64,000 bases of DNA from Sphingomonas sp. Its GTDB lineage: Bacteria > Pseudomonadota > Alphaproteobacteria > Sphingomonadales > Sphingomonadaceae. Below the pieces are notes generated by a model. The model searched no databases. It had not been told where the DNA came from and saw nothing but the letters and a program-made list of their open reading frames with translations. The number at the start of each line of letters is the position of its first letter. Positions within the stretch are counted from its first letter, which is position 1. Made by a program: the position numbers and the translations under genes. Shown here one piece after another: positions 1 through 7,778 of the stretch. The stretch is from positions 5,001 to 69,000 of the forward strand of contig NZ_JAFKMA010000003.1 of NCBI RefSeq assembly GCF_017304635.1. Reading direction: 5' to 3'.

Positions 1-18
1 GCTACATGGGTTCCCGTC

Positions 19-1494
19 ATGGAAAGTACCGCCGCCCCGTCGAATCAACCCGCAGAATCGCTCGCATCGCGGGTTCGCAGCGCCGTGATCTGGCGATCGG
101 GCAGCCAGATTCTCGCGCAGATCGTGCAATGGGCCGCCACCTTCCTCGTGATTCGAATCCTGTCGCCGGCCGATTACGGTCTGTTCGCGATGACCGGGGT
201 GGTGCTGGTCTTCCTTAACATGCTCAACGGCTATGGCCTCGCGAGCGGACTGATCCAGCAGCAGGACGTGACACGGCAGCAGATCCGCCAGCTGTTCGGC
301 ATGCTGCTCGTGCTGAACGTGACGCTGGGGGTGGCGCAGGTCGCGCTCGCGCCGCTCGCCGCGGCCTATTATCGCCAGCCGGAAGTCGCGAACCTGCTGC
401 GCGTGCAGGCGCTGCTCTATCTGGCGACGCCGTTCATCGCCCTGCCCTATGCCTTGCTCAGCCGCGAGATGGAGTTCGCCGCCCAAGCGCGGATCAATAT
501 CCTGGCCAGCATCGCCAGCGCGGCCGCCGCGCTCGGCGGTGCGCTCGTGCATCTGGGCGTCTGGACGCTGGTGTTCGCGCCGACGGTGCTGTTCGGGGTC
601 CGCGCGATCGGCATGACGATCGCGGCACGGACGTTCGTGCGGCCGAGCTTCGACTTTCGCGGCGCCGGGCACCTGGCGCGCTATGGCGGCGTGATGGCGG
701 CGGGGCAGCTGTTCTGGTTCCTGCAAAGCCAGTGCGACGTGTTCATCGCCGGCCGCAGCTTTTCCGCGCACGAGCTCGGCATCTACACGACCAGTCTGTT
801 CCTGACGCAGATCTTCGTGTCGAAGTTCGTGCCGCCGCTCAACGAGGTCGCCTTCTCCGCCTACGCCCGGATCCAGCACGACGATCAGGCGATCGCGCGC
901 GCGTTCGTGCGCGCGACGCAAGTCATCATGGTCGCCGCGCTGCCCTTCTACCTCGGCCTCGCCGCGACCGCCGAGCCGCTGGTGCTGACGATGCTGGGGG
1001 AAAAGTGGGCGGAAGCGGTGCCGGTCGTGCACCTGCTCGCGTTCGCGATGCCGTTCATGACACTCCAGGTGCTGCTGTCCCCCGCGTGCGACGCGCGCGG
1101 GCGGCCGAGCGTGGGGATGAAGAACGGCGCGTTCGGCGCGCTGGTGCTGGCGGCGAGCTTCGTCGTCGGGGTGCGGTGGGGCGCGAGCGGGATCGCGGTG
1201 GCGTGGGTCGTCGCCTATCCGCTTTATCTTGGCGTCAGCCTGTGGCGATCGTTGCCGGTGATCGGCGCGCGGGCGCGCGACCTCGCCGTCGCGATCGCCC
1301 CACCGTTGTTCGCGGCGACGGCGATGGCGCTGGTCGTGACGATCGTCGATCGCCTGCTGCCGGCGATGGTGCCGGCGATGCGGCTTGCGATGCTGAGCGC
1401 GACCGGCGCGGCGGTATATGGCCTGTGGCTATGGGTGTTCGCGCGCGATCTGGTGCGCGAACTGGTCGGATTGGTGCGCAACCGGGGCGGGTGA
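19..1494 (+). CDS. Polysaccharide/lipopolysaccharide flippase (Wzx-like, MVF superfamily)
   Basis: A 491-residue integral membrane protein with about 12-14 hydrophobic segments and almost no soluble domain. The N-terminal part (residues ~20-50, RSAVIWRSGSQILAQ followed by a long hydrophobic stretch) and the central AGRSFSAHELGIYTTSLF segment are typical of the oligosaccharide flippase family that moves undecaprenyl-linked sugars across the inner membrane. The ATG at 19 is the first in frame and the preceding 18 bases end the window, so any upstream operon partner is not visible. The substrate cannot be told from sequence, although exosortase-A-type glycan genes at the other end of the window show this genome makes exopolysaccharide. 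The family call is firm; the specific glycan is unknown. Confidence 0.88.
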   Translation: MESTAAPSNQPAESLASRVRSAVIWRSGSQILAQIVQWAATFLVIRILSPADYGLFAMTGVVLVFLNMLNGYGLASGLIQQQDVTRQQIRQLFGMLLVLNVTLGVAQVALAPLAAAYYRQPEVANLLRVQALLYLATPFIALPYALLSREMEFAAQARINILASIASAAAALGGALVHLGVWTLVFAPTVLFGVRAIGMTIAARTFVRPSFDFRGAGHLARYGGVMAAGQLFWFLQSQCDVFIAGRSFSAHELGIYTTSLFLTQIFVSKFVPPLNEVAFSAYARIQHDDQAIARAFVRATQVIMVAALPFYLGLAATAEPLVLTMLGEKWAEAVPVVHLLAFAMPFMTLQVLLSPACDARGRPSVGMKNGAFGALVLAASFVVGVRWGASGIAVAWVVAYPLYLGVSLWRSLPVIGARARDLAVAIAPPLFAATAMALVVTIVDRLLPAMVPAMRLAMLSATGAAVYGLWLWVFARDLVRELVGLVRNRGG

Positions 1495-1511
1495 TCGCCT
1501 TTCGGCGATGA

Positions 1512-1593
1512 GCGGTGCCGGCCCGCTCCCCCACCCAACCGCCCAGTCATCGTATCCTATGGGCGGTCGGGTGGGGGAGCGGGCCGGCACCGC
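1512..1593. repeat. 82-bp near-perfect hairpin between convergent genes (family A, copy 1)
   Basis: Two 34-base arms (1512-1545 and 1560-1593) pair with a single mismatch around a 14-base loop. The arms contain GGTGCCGGCCCGCTCCCC. The loop on the minus strand reads TAGGATAcgatgac. It begins 17 bases after the flippase stop and ends 8 bases before the stop of the convergent CBS gene. A diverged copy occurs at 50856-50932 in the same convergent setting. It probably acts as a bidirectional transcription barrier or RNA-stabilising structure; there is no U-tract. Confidence 0.85.
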
Positions 1594-1601
1594 GCTAACA
1601 A

Positions 1602-2030
1602 CTACGCCGACTGGATGTAGTCACGCATCGCCGCGGCATCCGCTTCGATCCGGTCGATGCGGTATTTGACGAGGTCGCCGATCGAGACGAGGCCGACCAG
1701 CCGGTCGTCCTCGACCACCGGCAAATGACGAATGCGGCGCTGCGTCATCAGGCTGAGCGCGCCGAGCACGGCATGATCGCGTTCGACCGTGATCGCGGGC
1801 GCGGTCATCGCGTCCGCCACCGGGCGCTGCAACCCGCCCGCGCCATGCGCCGCCAGGCAATGAATCACGTCGCGTTCCGAAAAGATGCCCGCGACCGCGT
1901 CGTCGCGCATCACCGGCACCGCGCCGATGCGATGCTCCGCCAGCAACGCCAGCGCGTCGGCCACGCTCGCGTCGGCGGCGATCGTCGTCACCGCATCGCC
2001 CTTGCCCTGGAGGATCGTCGCGATCGTCAT
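1602..2030 (-). CDS. CBS-domain protein
   Basis: A 142-residue protein made of two CBS motifs (about residues 8-60 and 72-128). Each has the usual V-x-D-A-L..HRIGAVPV and HLPVVEDDRLVGLVSIGDL pattern. CBS pairs bind adenine nucleotides and usually sense energy state. Free-standing proteins of this length are common in Alphaproteobacteria, and the direct target here is not visible. The ATG at 2030 is chosen because an AGGAGA Shine-Dalgarno sequence lies about 7 bases upstream and the family begins MTIATILQGKGD. A longer in-frame extension to 2150 lacks homology and runs into the terminator at 2131-2170. Convergent with the flippase across the family A hairpin. Confidence 0.9.
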   Translation of the reverse strand: MTIATILQGKGDAVTTIAADASVADALALLAEHRIGAVPVMRDDAVAGIFSERDVIHCLAAHGAGGLQRPVADAMTAPAITVERDHAVLGALSLMTQRRIRHLPVVEDDRLVGLVSIGDLVKYRIDRIEADAAAMRDYIQSA

Positions 2031-2130
2031 GGCCGGTCTCCTGCTGCCGGCGGGCATGATTCCACTTTTCGCGCATGATGAAAAGGTTGCGGATACTGCG
2101 GTAGATCGGCCAATACCGAGGCTCACCAAC

Positions 2131-2170
2131 GAAAACGCCCGACCGGACACGAGTCCAGCCGGGCGTTTTC
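2131..2170. terminator. Intrinsic terminator (bidirectional hairpin)
   Basis: GAAAACGCCCG pairs with CGGGCGTTTTC around a short interior, giving a GC stem flanked by A- and T-runs on both strands. It lies downstream of the DUF4167 gene on the minus strand (stop at 2230). A degenerate REP-like palindrome (GTCACCCCGC...) fills 2184-2224 between them. Confidence 0.8.
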
Positions 2171-2229
2171 AATTCCACTTCGTCACCCCGCAAAGAAGCG
2201 GGACCCCGGCCCGGAGGCTAGGATGACGA

Positions 2230-3015
2230 TTATTCCGCGGCGTCGGCCTCGGCGGCCGGACGGCGGCGAGTGCGGCGCGGCTTGGCGGGCTCGCCCTCGT
2301 CGCCGGACGTGATGCCGAGCGACGGCGGCAGCAGCGCGGCATCGAACGCCTCACCCTCGCTCGCCTCGACCACGCGCGGTTCGCGACGCGGACGACCGCG
2401 GCGCGGCACCTCGCGTTCGGCGACCGGCGCCGCCGCTGCGGGCGCTTCGCCATTCAGTTCGTCGCCGTCATTGGCGGCGCGGACGGCACGGTTGCCGCGA
2501 TCCTCGCGATCGTTGCGGCTGCCCGCCTCGCGATCGTTCCGCTCGGCGCGATTGCCGCGGTCTTCGCGCTCGGCCCGCTCCGGACGCTCGCCGCGTTCGG
2601 GACGGTCCATCCGCTCCTGGCGGTCGTTGCGACCCTGGCGCTGGTTGCGGTCGAAGCGTTCGGTGCGTTCCTCACGCACCGTCTCGCCGTCATTGCCCTC
2701 GTCGTCGAAGCCCTCGTCCTCGTCGTCGAACGAATCCTCGCGCCCGCGGCGCTGCTGGTTCTGTTCCTCGAAGCGGCTGCGGCTTTCCGCCAGCACGCGG
2801 AAATAATGGTCCGCGAACTGGAGGTAATATTCGGTGTTGACGCGGTCGCCCTGGCGCTGCGCGTCGGCGGCGAGCGTCTTGTACTTTTCGTAGAGCTGGT
2901 TGGCATTGCCCCGTGCGCGATTGTCGATGCGGTTGCCGTTGCCGGCGGGATTGCCACCCTGACGCTGTCCACCGCGCCCGCGACGGCGGCCGGCCTGACG
3001 ATTGTTGTTAATCAA
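2230..3015 (-). CDS. DUF4167 domain protein (Arg/Asp/Glu-rich)
   Basis: A 261-residue protein with a conserved N-terminal DUF4167 domain. It begins INNNRQAGRRRGRGG, and residues ~30-85 include YEKYKTLAADAQRQGD and YYLQFADHYFRVL. A long low-complexity tail of RNDRE/RPERGERPE-type repeats follows, then a basic C terminus. The family is confined to Alphaproteobacteria and its function is not established; the basic, disordered composition would suit nucleic-acid binding (inference). I place the start at the TTG at 3015, because the family starts exactly at xINNNRQ and an AAGGACCACAGG ribosome-binding region precedes it. The longer ATG at 3102 adds 29 residues without family resemblance. Confidence 0.85.
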   Translation of the reverse strand: MINNNRQAGRRRGRGGQRQGGNPAGNGNRIDNRARGNANQLYEKYKTLAADAQRQGDRVNTEYYLQFADHYFRVLAESRSRFEEQNQQRRGREDSFDDEDEGFDDEGNDGETVREERTERFDRNQRQGRNDRQERMDRPERGERPERAEREDRGNRAERNDREAGSRNDREDRGNRAVRAANDGDELNGEAPAAAAPVAEREVPRRGRPRREPRVVEASEGEAFDAALLPPSLGITSGDEGEPAKPRRTRRRPAAEADAAE

Positions 3016-3323
3016 AGTCCTGTGGTCCTTGTGCTCAAGCAAACAAACCCGGCCTTGCTCCTCATTCGGATGCAAACCCCACGCATCCCGACGGGATGCC
3101 ATCAGCTACGCGCCGTCCGCACCGTTGCCCGACACGGGTTCCGGCACCGAAGGCCTAGTCATGGCCACCGGACGAGCGGCCGTATGACGAAGGATTGGGC
3201 GAGCCCGCGAATTCACCGCTATCGGTTGAAATCGTTCGCCCCTGTCGCTCCATTAGCGGGTGCCGGGCATTCTTCCAAGCGGAAATGTGGGGAACCCCCT
3301 GCCCCAGATCAAGCCAGTCCGAA
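3016..3323. other. Gene-free interval between DUF4167 and prmC
   Basis: 308 bases with no convincing coding frame. It should hold the promoter and leader of the minus-strand DUF4167 gene, and a small perfect hairpin (GCATCCC-GAC-GGGATGC, 3083-3099) lies in that leader. The remainder is the 3' flank of the prmC operon; I see no clear intrinsic terminator there. Confidence 0.5.
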
Positions 3324-4136
3324 TCAGGGCCGCGCGACGAGGCAACGATCGCGCCCGGCAAGGTCGCGATGGAGCGCGACGGTCAGCCCGACCGACGCCA
3401 GCAGCGCGGTGACCGCCGCCGCCTGCGTCGCGCCGATCTCGATCGCCGCCATGCCGCCCGGCGCGATCAGCCGCGGCAGCTGCGTCGCGAGGATGCGGTA
3501 ATCGTCCAGCCCGTCCGCTCCGGCGAACAGCGCGCCCGCCGGTTCGTGATCGCGCACATCGGGCGGCAACGGCTCGTCGGTCGCGATATAGGGCGGGTTG
3601 CACAGGACGAGGTCGAATCGGTCGGCGATGCCGGCACCCCAATCGCCGATCGCGAACCGGGCGCGGTCCGCCATACCGAGCCGCTCGGCATTGCCCCGCG
3701 CATAGTCTAGCGCGCGGTCGGACGCGTCGACACCCAGCCCCGTCGCCTCGGGCCATTCCGCCAGCGCGGAGAGCAGTAACGTGCCCGGCCCCGTGCCGAG
3801 GTCGAGGATCGTCGCCGGCGCACGCCCCACGAAATGCGCGACCGCCGCCTCGATCAGCGTCTCGCTATCGGGTCGCGGGACCAGCACGCCCGGCCCGACC
3901 GCCAGCTCGATCGTCCAGAATGCGCGGCGGCCGGTGATGTAGGCGACCGGCTCATGCGCCAGCCGACGCGCGACGAACGCGTCGAACCCCGGCGGCGACA
4001 TCTCGTCGAGATGCCGCAACAACAAAGCGTCGCGCGGAACGCCGAGCGCGTGCGCCATCAACAGTTCGGCATCGAGGCGCGGCGTGTCGGAGACGGTGGC
4101 GAGCGTACGGGTCGCTGCGGAAAGTGCGGCTCTCAT
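3324..4136 (-). CDS. prmC: Peptide chain release factor N5-glutamine methyltransferase PrmC (HemK)
   Basis: Methylates the glutamine of the GGQ motif in release factors RF1/RF2 using SAM. The 270-residue protein has an N-terminal helical release-factor-binding domain (ARRLAHEPVAYITGRRAFW around residue 70) and a Rossmann methyltransferase domain. That domain carries the SAM motif ILDLGTGPGTLLLSAL and the diagnostic catalytic NPPY motif in LVLCNPPYIATDEP. It is last in the minus-strand order hisS-prfA-DUF559-prmC. prfA encodes its substrate, so the pairing is functional. The ATG at 4136 shares a base with the TGA of the DUF559 gene (TGATG), implying translational coupling; a TTG one codon upstream is the alternative start. 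Confidence 0.96.
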   Translation of the reverse strand: MRAALSAATRTLATVSDTPRLDAELLMAHALGVPRDALLLRHLDEMSPPGFDAFVARRLAHEPVAYITGRRAFWTIELAVGPGVLVPRPDSETLIEAAVAHFVGRAPATILDLGTGPGTLLLSALAEWPEATGLGVDASDRALDYARGNAERLGMADRARFAIGDWGAGIADRFDLVLCNPPYIATDEPLPPDVRDHEPAGALFAGADGLDDYRILATQLPRLIAPGGMAAIEIGATQAAAVTALLASVGLTVALHRDLAGRDRCLVARP

Positions 4137-4531
4137 CAAAGCCCCTCCCCTTCAGGGGAGGGGTTGGGGTGGGGGCCGGACCAGCGATCCGGTCGACGTG
4201 CGAGTGCGGCGGCAATCGTCGCCACGACGCCTTCAAGGCTGTTTCGAACGTCGGCATTGGTTATGCGAACCGTCTCAAAACCCCTCGCCGCCAGATAACG
4301 ATCTCGGCGGGCATCACTGGGCGCGTCATGCGTGTCGCCGTCCACCTCGACGATCAGACCCTTCGCCGGGCAAAAGAAATCGCAAATATAAGGGAAGATG
4401 ACGGCCTGACGCCGGAACTTGTGATTCTCAAGCCGTGAGTTCGACAGTTGCCGCCATAACCTGACTTCCCACTCCGTCGGATTTCGACGAAGTTCCTTGG
4501 CACGCTGAACAAGCTCGGCTTCCGTTACCAT
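4136..4531 (-). CDS. DUF559 endonuclease-fold protein inserted between prfA and prmC
   Basis: A 131-residue DUF559 protein, a Vsr-like PD-(D/E)xK-fold family usually annotated as an endonuclease-domain protein of unproven role. Visible motifs are the N-terminal R-x-N-P-T-E-W-E-V-R-L-W-R-Q-L helix, KFRRQAVIFPYICDFFCP, and LIVEVDGDTHD with the catalytic-type E/D cluster. The last ~13 residues (GPHPNPSPEGEGL) are encoded by a REP repeat at 4141-4174. An inverted copy of that repeat (4533-4566) abuts the start. The gene and its two repeats exactly fill the gap between the stop of prfA and the start of prmC, which are normally adjacent, so it looks like an inserted cassette. The start at 4531 (MVTEAELVQ) is preferred over 4543. 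Confidence 0.85.
   Translation of the reverse strand: MVTEAELVQRAKELRRNPTEWEVRLWRQLSNSRLENHKFRRQAVIFPYICDFFCPAKGLIVEVDGDTHDAPSDARRDRYLAARGFETVRITNADVRNSLEGVVATIAAALARRPDRWSGPHPNPSPEGEGL
4141..4174 (+). repeat. REP-like palindrome flanking DUF559 (family B, left copy)
   Basis: CCCCTCCCCTTCAGGGGAGG followed by GGTTGGGGTGGGGG. It encodes the C-terminal tail of the DUF559 protein and lies 5 bases from the prmC start codon. It is the inverse of the copy at 4533-4566. Confidence 0.85.
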
Positions 4532-4532
4532 G

Positions 4533-4566
4533 CCCCACCCCAACCCCTCCCCTGAAGGGGAAGGGG
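4533..4566 (-). repeat. REP-like palindrome flanking DUF559 (family B, right copy)
   Basis: CCCCACCCCAACCCCTCCCC followed by TGAAGGGGAAGGGG, in inverted orientation to the copy at 4141-4174. It overlaps the region just upstream of the DUF559 start and ends 3 bases from the prfA stop codon. Confidence 0.85.
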
Positions 4567-4569
4567 CTT

Positions 4570-5649
4570 TTAGCCATCCAGACTCGCCAGCCGTTCCGCT
4601 TCGTCCTCGGCGATCAGCGCGCCGATCAGCTCGTCCATGTCGCCCATCAGGATTTCGGGCAGGCGGTGGAGAGTCAGGTTGATGCGGTGGTCGGTCACCC
4701 GTCCTTGCGGGAAATTATAGGTGCGGATGCGTTCGGAGCGGTCGCCCGATCCGACCATCGACTGACGCGCGCCGGCGCGTTCGGATGCCAGCCGCTCGCG
4801 CTCGGCTTCGTACAGGCGCGTGCGCAACACTTTCATAGCTTTCGCGCGATTCTTGATTTGCGAACGCTCGTCCTGCTGGATCACGACGGTGCCGGTGGGC
4901 AAGTGCGTGATGCGCACCGCCGAATCGGTCGTGTTGACCCCCTGTCCGCCCGGCCCCGACGAGCGATAGATGTCGATCCGCAGATCCTTGTCGTCGATCT
5001 GGAGGTCGACCTCCTCCGCCTCGGGCAACACTGCGACGGTCGCGGCGGAGGTGTGGATGCGCCCGCCACTTTCGGTCGCGGGCACGCGCTGGACGCGATG
5101 CGCGCCGCTTTCGAACTTCAGCCGGGCGAACACGCCCTTGCCCTCGACCGAGACGATCGCTTCCTTGTAGCCGCCGAGTTCGGCCGGGCTCGCCGAGATC
5201 AGTTCGACCCGCCAGCCGCGATTCTCGGCATAGCGCTGGTACATGCGCAGCAGGTCGCCGGCGAACAACGCCGCCTCGTCGCCACCCACCCCGGCGCGGA
5301 TCTCAAGCATCGCCGCGCGCTCGTCGGCGGCGTCGCGCGGCAGTAGCGCCAGCGCCAGCGCGCGCTCGGCGGCGGGCAGCCCCTCGCGGATCGTCTCGAT
5401 CTCCTCGCGCGCCATCGCCTTCAGCTCGCCGTCGGCGTCGTCGCCCTCGGCCATCTGGCTCAGCGTATCGAGTTCGGCGCGGAGCCGGCGCACCTCGGCG
5501 GCGGCGGCGGCGACCGGCTCGACCTCGGCATATTCCTTGGATACCTGGACGAAGCGATCGCCGGCCAGTTCGCCCGACGCCATCAACGCCGCCAGCTCGT
5601 CCCGCCGCGCCTCGATCTGCGCGATCCGTTGGGGGGAGATGGTGGTCAT
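4570..5649 (-). CDS. prfA: Peptide chain release factor 1
   Basis: Reads UAA and UAG stop codons and triggers peptidyl-tRNA hydrolysis on the ribosome. At 359 residues it has the normal RF1 length. It carries the stop-codon-recognition tripeptide PAT in [21 protein letters not shown], the catalytic GGQ in [17 protein letters not shown], and the conserved [17 protein letters not shown] segment. PAT, rather than the SPF of RF2, identifies RF1. Its ATG at 5649 overlaps the hisS stop in an ATGA arrangement, and the methyltransferase gene prmC lies downstream beyond the inserted DUF559 gene. Confidence 0.98.
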   Translation of the reverse strand: MTTISPQRIAQIEARRDELAALMASGELAGDRFVQVSKEYAEVEPVAAAAAEVRRLRAELDTLSQMAEGDDADGELKAMAREEIETIREGLPAAERALALALLPRDAADERAAMLEIRAGVGGDEAALFAGDLLRMYQRYAENRGWRVELISASPAELGGYKEAIVSVEGKGVFARLKFESGAHRVQRVPATESGGRIHTSAATVAVLPEAEEVDLQIDDKDLRIDIYRSSGPGGQGVNTTDSAVRITHLPTGTVVIQQDERSQIKNRAKAMKVLRTRLYEAERERLASERAGARQSMVGSGDRSERIRTYNFPQGRVTDHRINLTLHRLPEILMGDMDELIGALIAEDEAERLASLDG

Positions 5650-6968
5650 TTGCCCTTGCGACTCAAATTTGCCTGCAGCGTAAACCCAAAGTCGGTTTCA
5701 ACAGGCCCAGTGAGTTCAAAGTCCGCCCCTAGCGCAGAGAAAAGTCGCCCACTCACTTCGGGCACAATTGCCATATCGCGTGCTCTCGACGTGAGCCTAA
5801 GCGAGATTTTGCCGTCTTCGATCAGACCCAAGTTCAGAAAGTGCGAGGCGCCCGCCGTCATCGCGTCCTTGAAACGCTTTTTCGCGCCCGTTTTGTAGGA
5901 CGACCGGAGCGACAATCCAACTCGTCGAAGGCTCGCTTCGATGCCTGTTACCCAATCTTCCCCGACGAGATCGTCGATAATGGCAACGTCCGGTGCGACA
6001 GCTCCCTGCGCATCAATCAACATCGCCAGCCGTTCGACGCCCGCGGCCCAGCCCACCGCGGGCGTGTGCGGGCCGCCCAACTGCTCGATCAGGCCGTCAT
6101 AGCGCCCGCCGCCCAGCACCGTCCCCTGCGCGCCGAGCCGATCGGTGACGAACTCGAACGCGGTGTGGCGATAGTAATCGAGCCCGCGCACCAGCCGGCT
6201 GTTGCGCGTCCAGGCGACGCCGGCCGCGTCGAGCCCCTTGGTCACCGCCTCGAAATACGCGCCCGCCTCGCTGGTCAGGTGCGCGTCGATGTCGGGGGCG
6301 GCGTCGGCGATCGGGCGGTCGCGCGGATCCTTGCTGTCGAGGATGCGCATCGGGTTCTTGGCCAGCCGGGTCAGGCTGTCCTCCGACAGGTCGCCGCGAT
6401 GTTGTTCGAAATGCGCGACCAGCGCCGTCCGCCACGCATCGCGCGTCTCGGCGTCGCCCAGCGTGTTGAGTTGCAGCGTCACGCCCTCGGTGATGCCGAG
6501 CTCGCGCAGCAACTGGTCGGCGAACGCGAGCAGTTCGACGTCGGCGGCGGGCTCGGCCGCGCCGATCACTTCGGCGTCGATCTGGTGGAACTGGCGATAG
6601 CGGCCCTTTTGCGGGCGTTCGTAGCGGAACACCGCGCCGCTCGTGACCAGCTTCAGCGGCGCATATTGCTGCCACCCCTCGGTCAGGTACGCGCGGGCGA
6701 TCCCGGCGGTGAATTCCGGGCGCAAGGTGATCGAATCGCCGCCGCGATCCTCGAACGTGTACATTTCCTTGGAGACGACGTCGGTGGTCTCGCCGATCGA
6801 ACGGGCGAAGACCTGCGTGTCCTCGAACATCGGGATGTCGATGCGCTGGAACGCGTAGAGCCGGCGGACATGCTCGAACGCCTCCAGCACGCGGGCGAAG
6901 CGGCGTTGCTCCGGCCCGAAGATGTCCTGCGTTCCGCGGATGCGTTTGGGAGTTTCGATGCGCGCCAT
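5646..6968 (-). CDS. hisS: Histidyl-tRNA synthetase
   Basis: Charges tRNA-His. The 440-residue protein shows class II motifs: motif 2 in [19 protein letters not shown], the histidine-binding [16 protein letters not shown], and motif 3 in [16 protein letters not shown]-terminal anticodon-binding domain spans roughly residues 340-440. The start at 6968 ([15 protein letters not shown]) matches the family N terminus. The open frame continues upstream to 7712, but that extension overlaps the divergent DUF1345 gene antisense and is spurious. First gene of the hisS-prfA-DUF559-prmC order, divergent from DUF1345 with 51 bases between the starts. Confidence 0.97.
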   Translation of the reverse strand: MARIETPKRIRGTQDIFGPEQRRFARVLEAFEHVRRLYAFQRIDIPMFEDTQVFARSIGETTDVVSKEMYTFEDRGGDSITLRPEFTAGIARAYLTEGWQQYAPLKLVTSGAVFRYERPQKGRYRQFHQIDAEVIGAAEPAADVELLAFADQLLRELGITEGVTLQLNTLGDAETRDAWRTALVAHFEQHRGDLSEDSLTRLAKNPMRILDSKDPRDRPIADAAPDIDAHLTSEAGAYFEAVTKGLDAAGVAWTRNSRLVRGLDYYRHTAFEFVTDRLGAQGTVLGGGRYDGLIEQLGGPHTPAVGWAAGVERLAMLIDAQGAVAPDVAIIDDLVGEDWVTGIEASLRRVGLSLRSSYKTGAKKRFKDAMTAGASHFLNLGLIEDGKISLRLTSRARDMAIVPEVSGRLFSALGADFELTGPVETDFGFTLQANLSRKGK

Positions 6969-7019
6969 GGTGGCGGCGCTCTCTAGCGGTCCGCCCGCCG
7001 ACGCGCTAGCCTCTCGCGC

Positions 7020-7667
7020 ATGGCCGTCAACCTGGGCAAGCGGATCGCCCCACCGCGCTTCCTGATCTTCCTCGCGGTGTTCGCGATCGGGCTGGCGGTC
7101 GCGATCCCGGCGCTGGGGTGGGGCCGGGGATCGCTCGCGGCGTTCGACGTCGCGAGCGCGACGTTCCTGGCGATGATGCTGTACGTCTTCCGCCATCGCA
7201 GCTCGACCGCGCAGATGCGCGCGGCGGCCAGCGCCAACGACGCCAACCGCGCGGTGCTGCTCGGTCTGTCGGGGATCATCACCCTGGTCGTGCTGGTCGC
7301 GGTCGGCAACGAGCTCCACGGCAAGGGCAATCCGTTGACGATCGCGCTGGTGATCGTCAGCCTGGTGCTGACCTGGCTGTTCTCGAACGTCGTGTACGCG
7401 CTGCACTACGCGCACCTGTATTATTCGGATTGCGACGGCGACGGGAACGACAATGGCGGGATCGACTTTCCCGGCCACGACGACCCCGATTACTGGGATT
7501 TCTGCTATTTCAGCTTCACGCTGGGGATGACCTTCCAGACCAGCGACGTGAATATCTCGTCGCGCCGCATCCGCTTCATCTCGCTCGGCCAGTGCTTCGC
7601 GGCGTTCGTGTTCAACCTGGGCGTGCTGGCGTTCACGATCAACACGATCGGCGGCGGCGGGAGTTGA
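7020..7667 (+). CDS. DUF1345 membrane protein
   Basis: A 215-residue inner-membrane protein with five or so transmembrane segments (residues ~13-30, 40-55, 78-98, 105-128 and 188-208). The conserved [20 protein letters not shown] block after an acidic [12 protein letters not shown] loop is characteristic of DUF1345. The function is not established for this family. Divergent from hisS. Confidence 0.88.
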   Translation: MAVNLGKRIAPPRFLIFLAVFAIGLAVAIPALGWGRGSLAAFDVASATFLAMMLYVFRHRSSTAQMRAAASANDANRAVLLGLSGIITLVVLVAVGNELHGKGNPLTIALVIVSLVLTWLFSNVVYALHYAHLYYSDCDGDGNDNGGIDFPGHDDPDYWDFCYFSFTLGMTFQTSDVNISSRRIRFISLGQCFAAFVFNLGVLAFTINTIGGGGS

Positions 7668-7720
7668 TGCGCGCTCGGCTATGCAGCCGCACCGGCCACT
7701 CCCCCCAAACACCCACTGGA

Positions 7721-7771
7721 CTAGGACTGTATTGCTGTCCTAGGACGCGGACATTCCAAGGAAAGGTCCGC
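7721..7771 (+). promoter_or_regulatory. Operator-like palindrome and SD-enclosing hairpin before the M61 gene
   Basis: CTAGGAC and GTCCTAG (7721-7727 and 7737-7743) form a perfect inverted repeat with a 9-base spacer. A second inverted repeat (GCGGAC 7747-7752, GTCCGC 7766-7771) brackets the AAGGAAAGG ribosome-binding site, so the start region of the downstream gene could be sequestered in RNA. The binding factor is unknown. Confidence 0.45.
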
Positions 7772-7778
7772 TCCACTC

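Noticed and set aside
732-1511. Other long frames overlapping strong genes, for example the 259-codon frame inside the flippase
   Set aside because: Arg-rich shadow frames produced by GC-biased third positions.
4497-4511. TTGGCACGCTGAAC inside the DUF559 gene
   Set aside because: Only the -24-like half is present, with no -12 element, within a coding sequence.
6969-7712. Long N-terminal extension of the hisS frame
   Set aside because: It is antisense to the DUF1345 gene, has no homology, and hisS begins naturally at [15 protein letters not shown].
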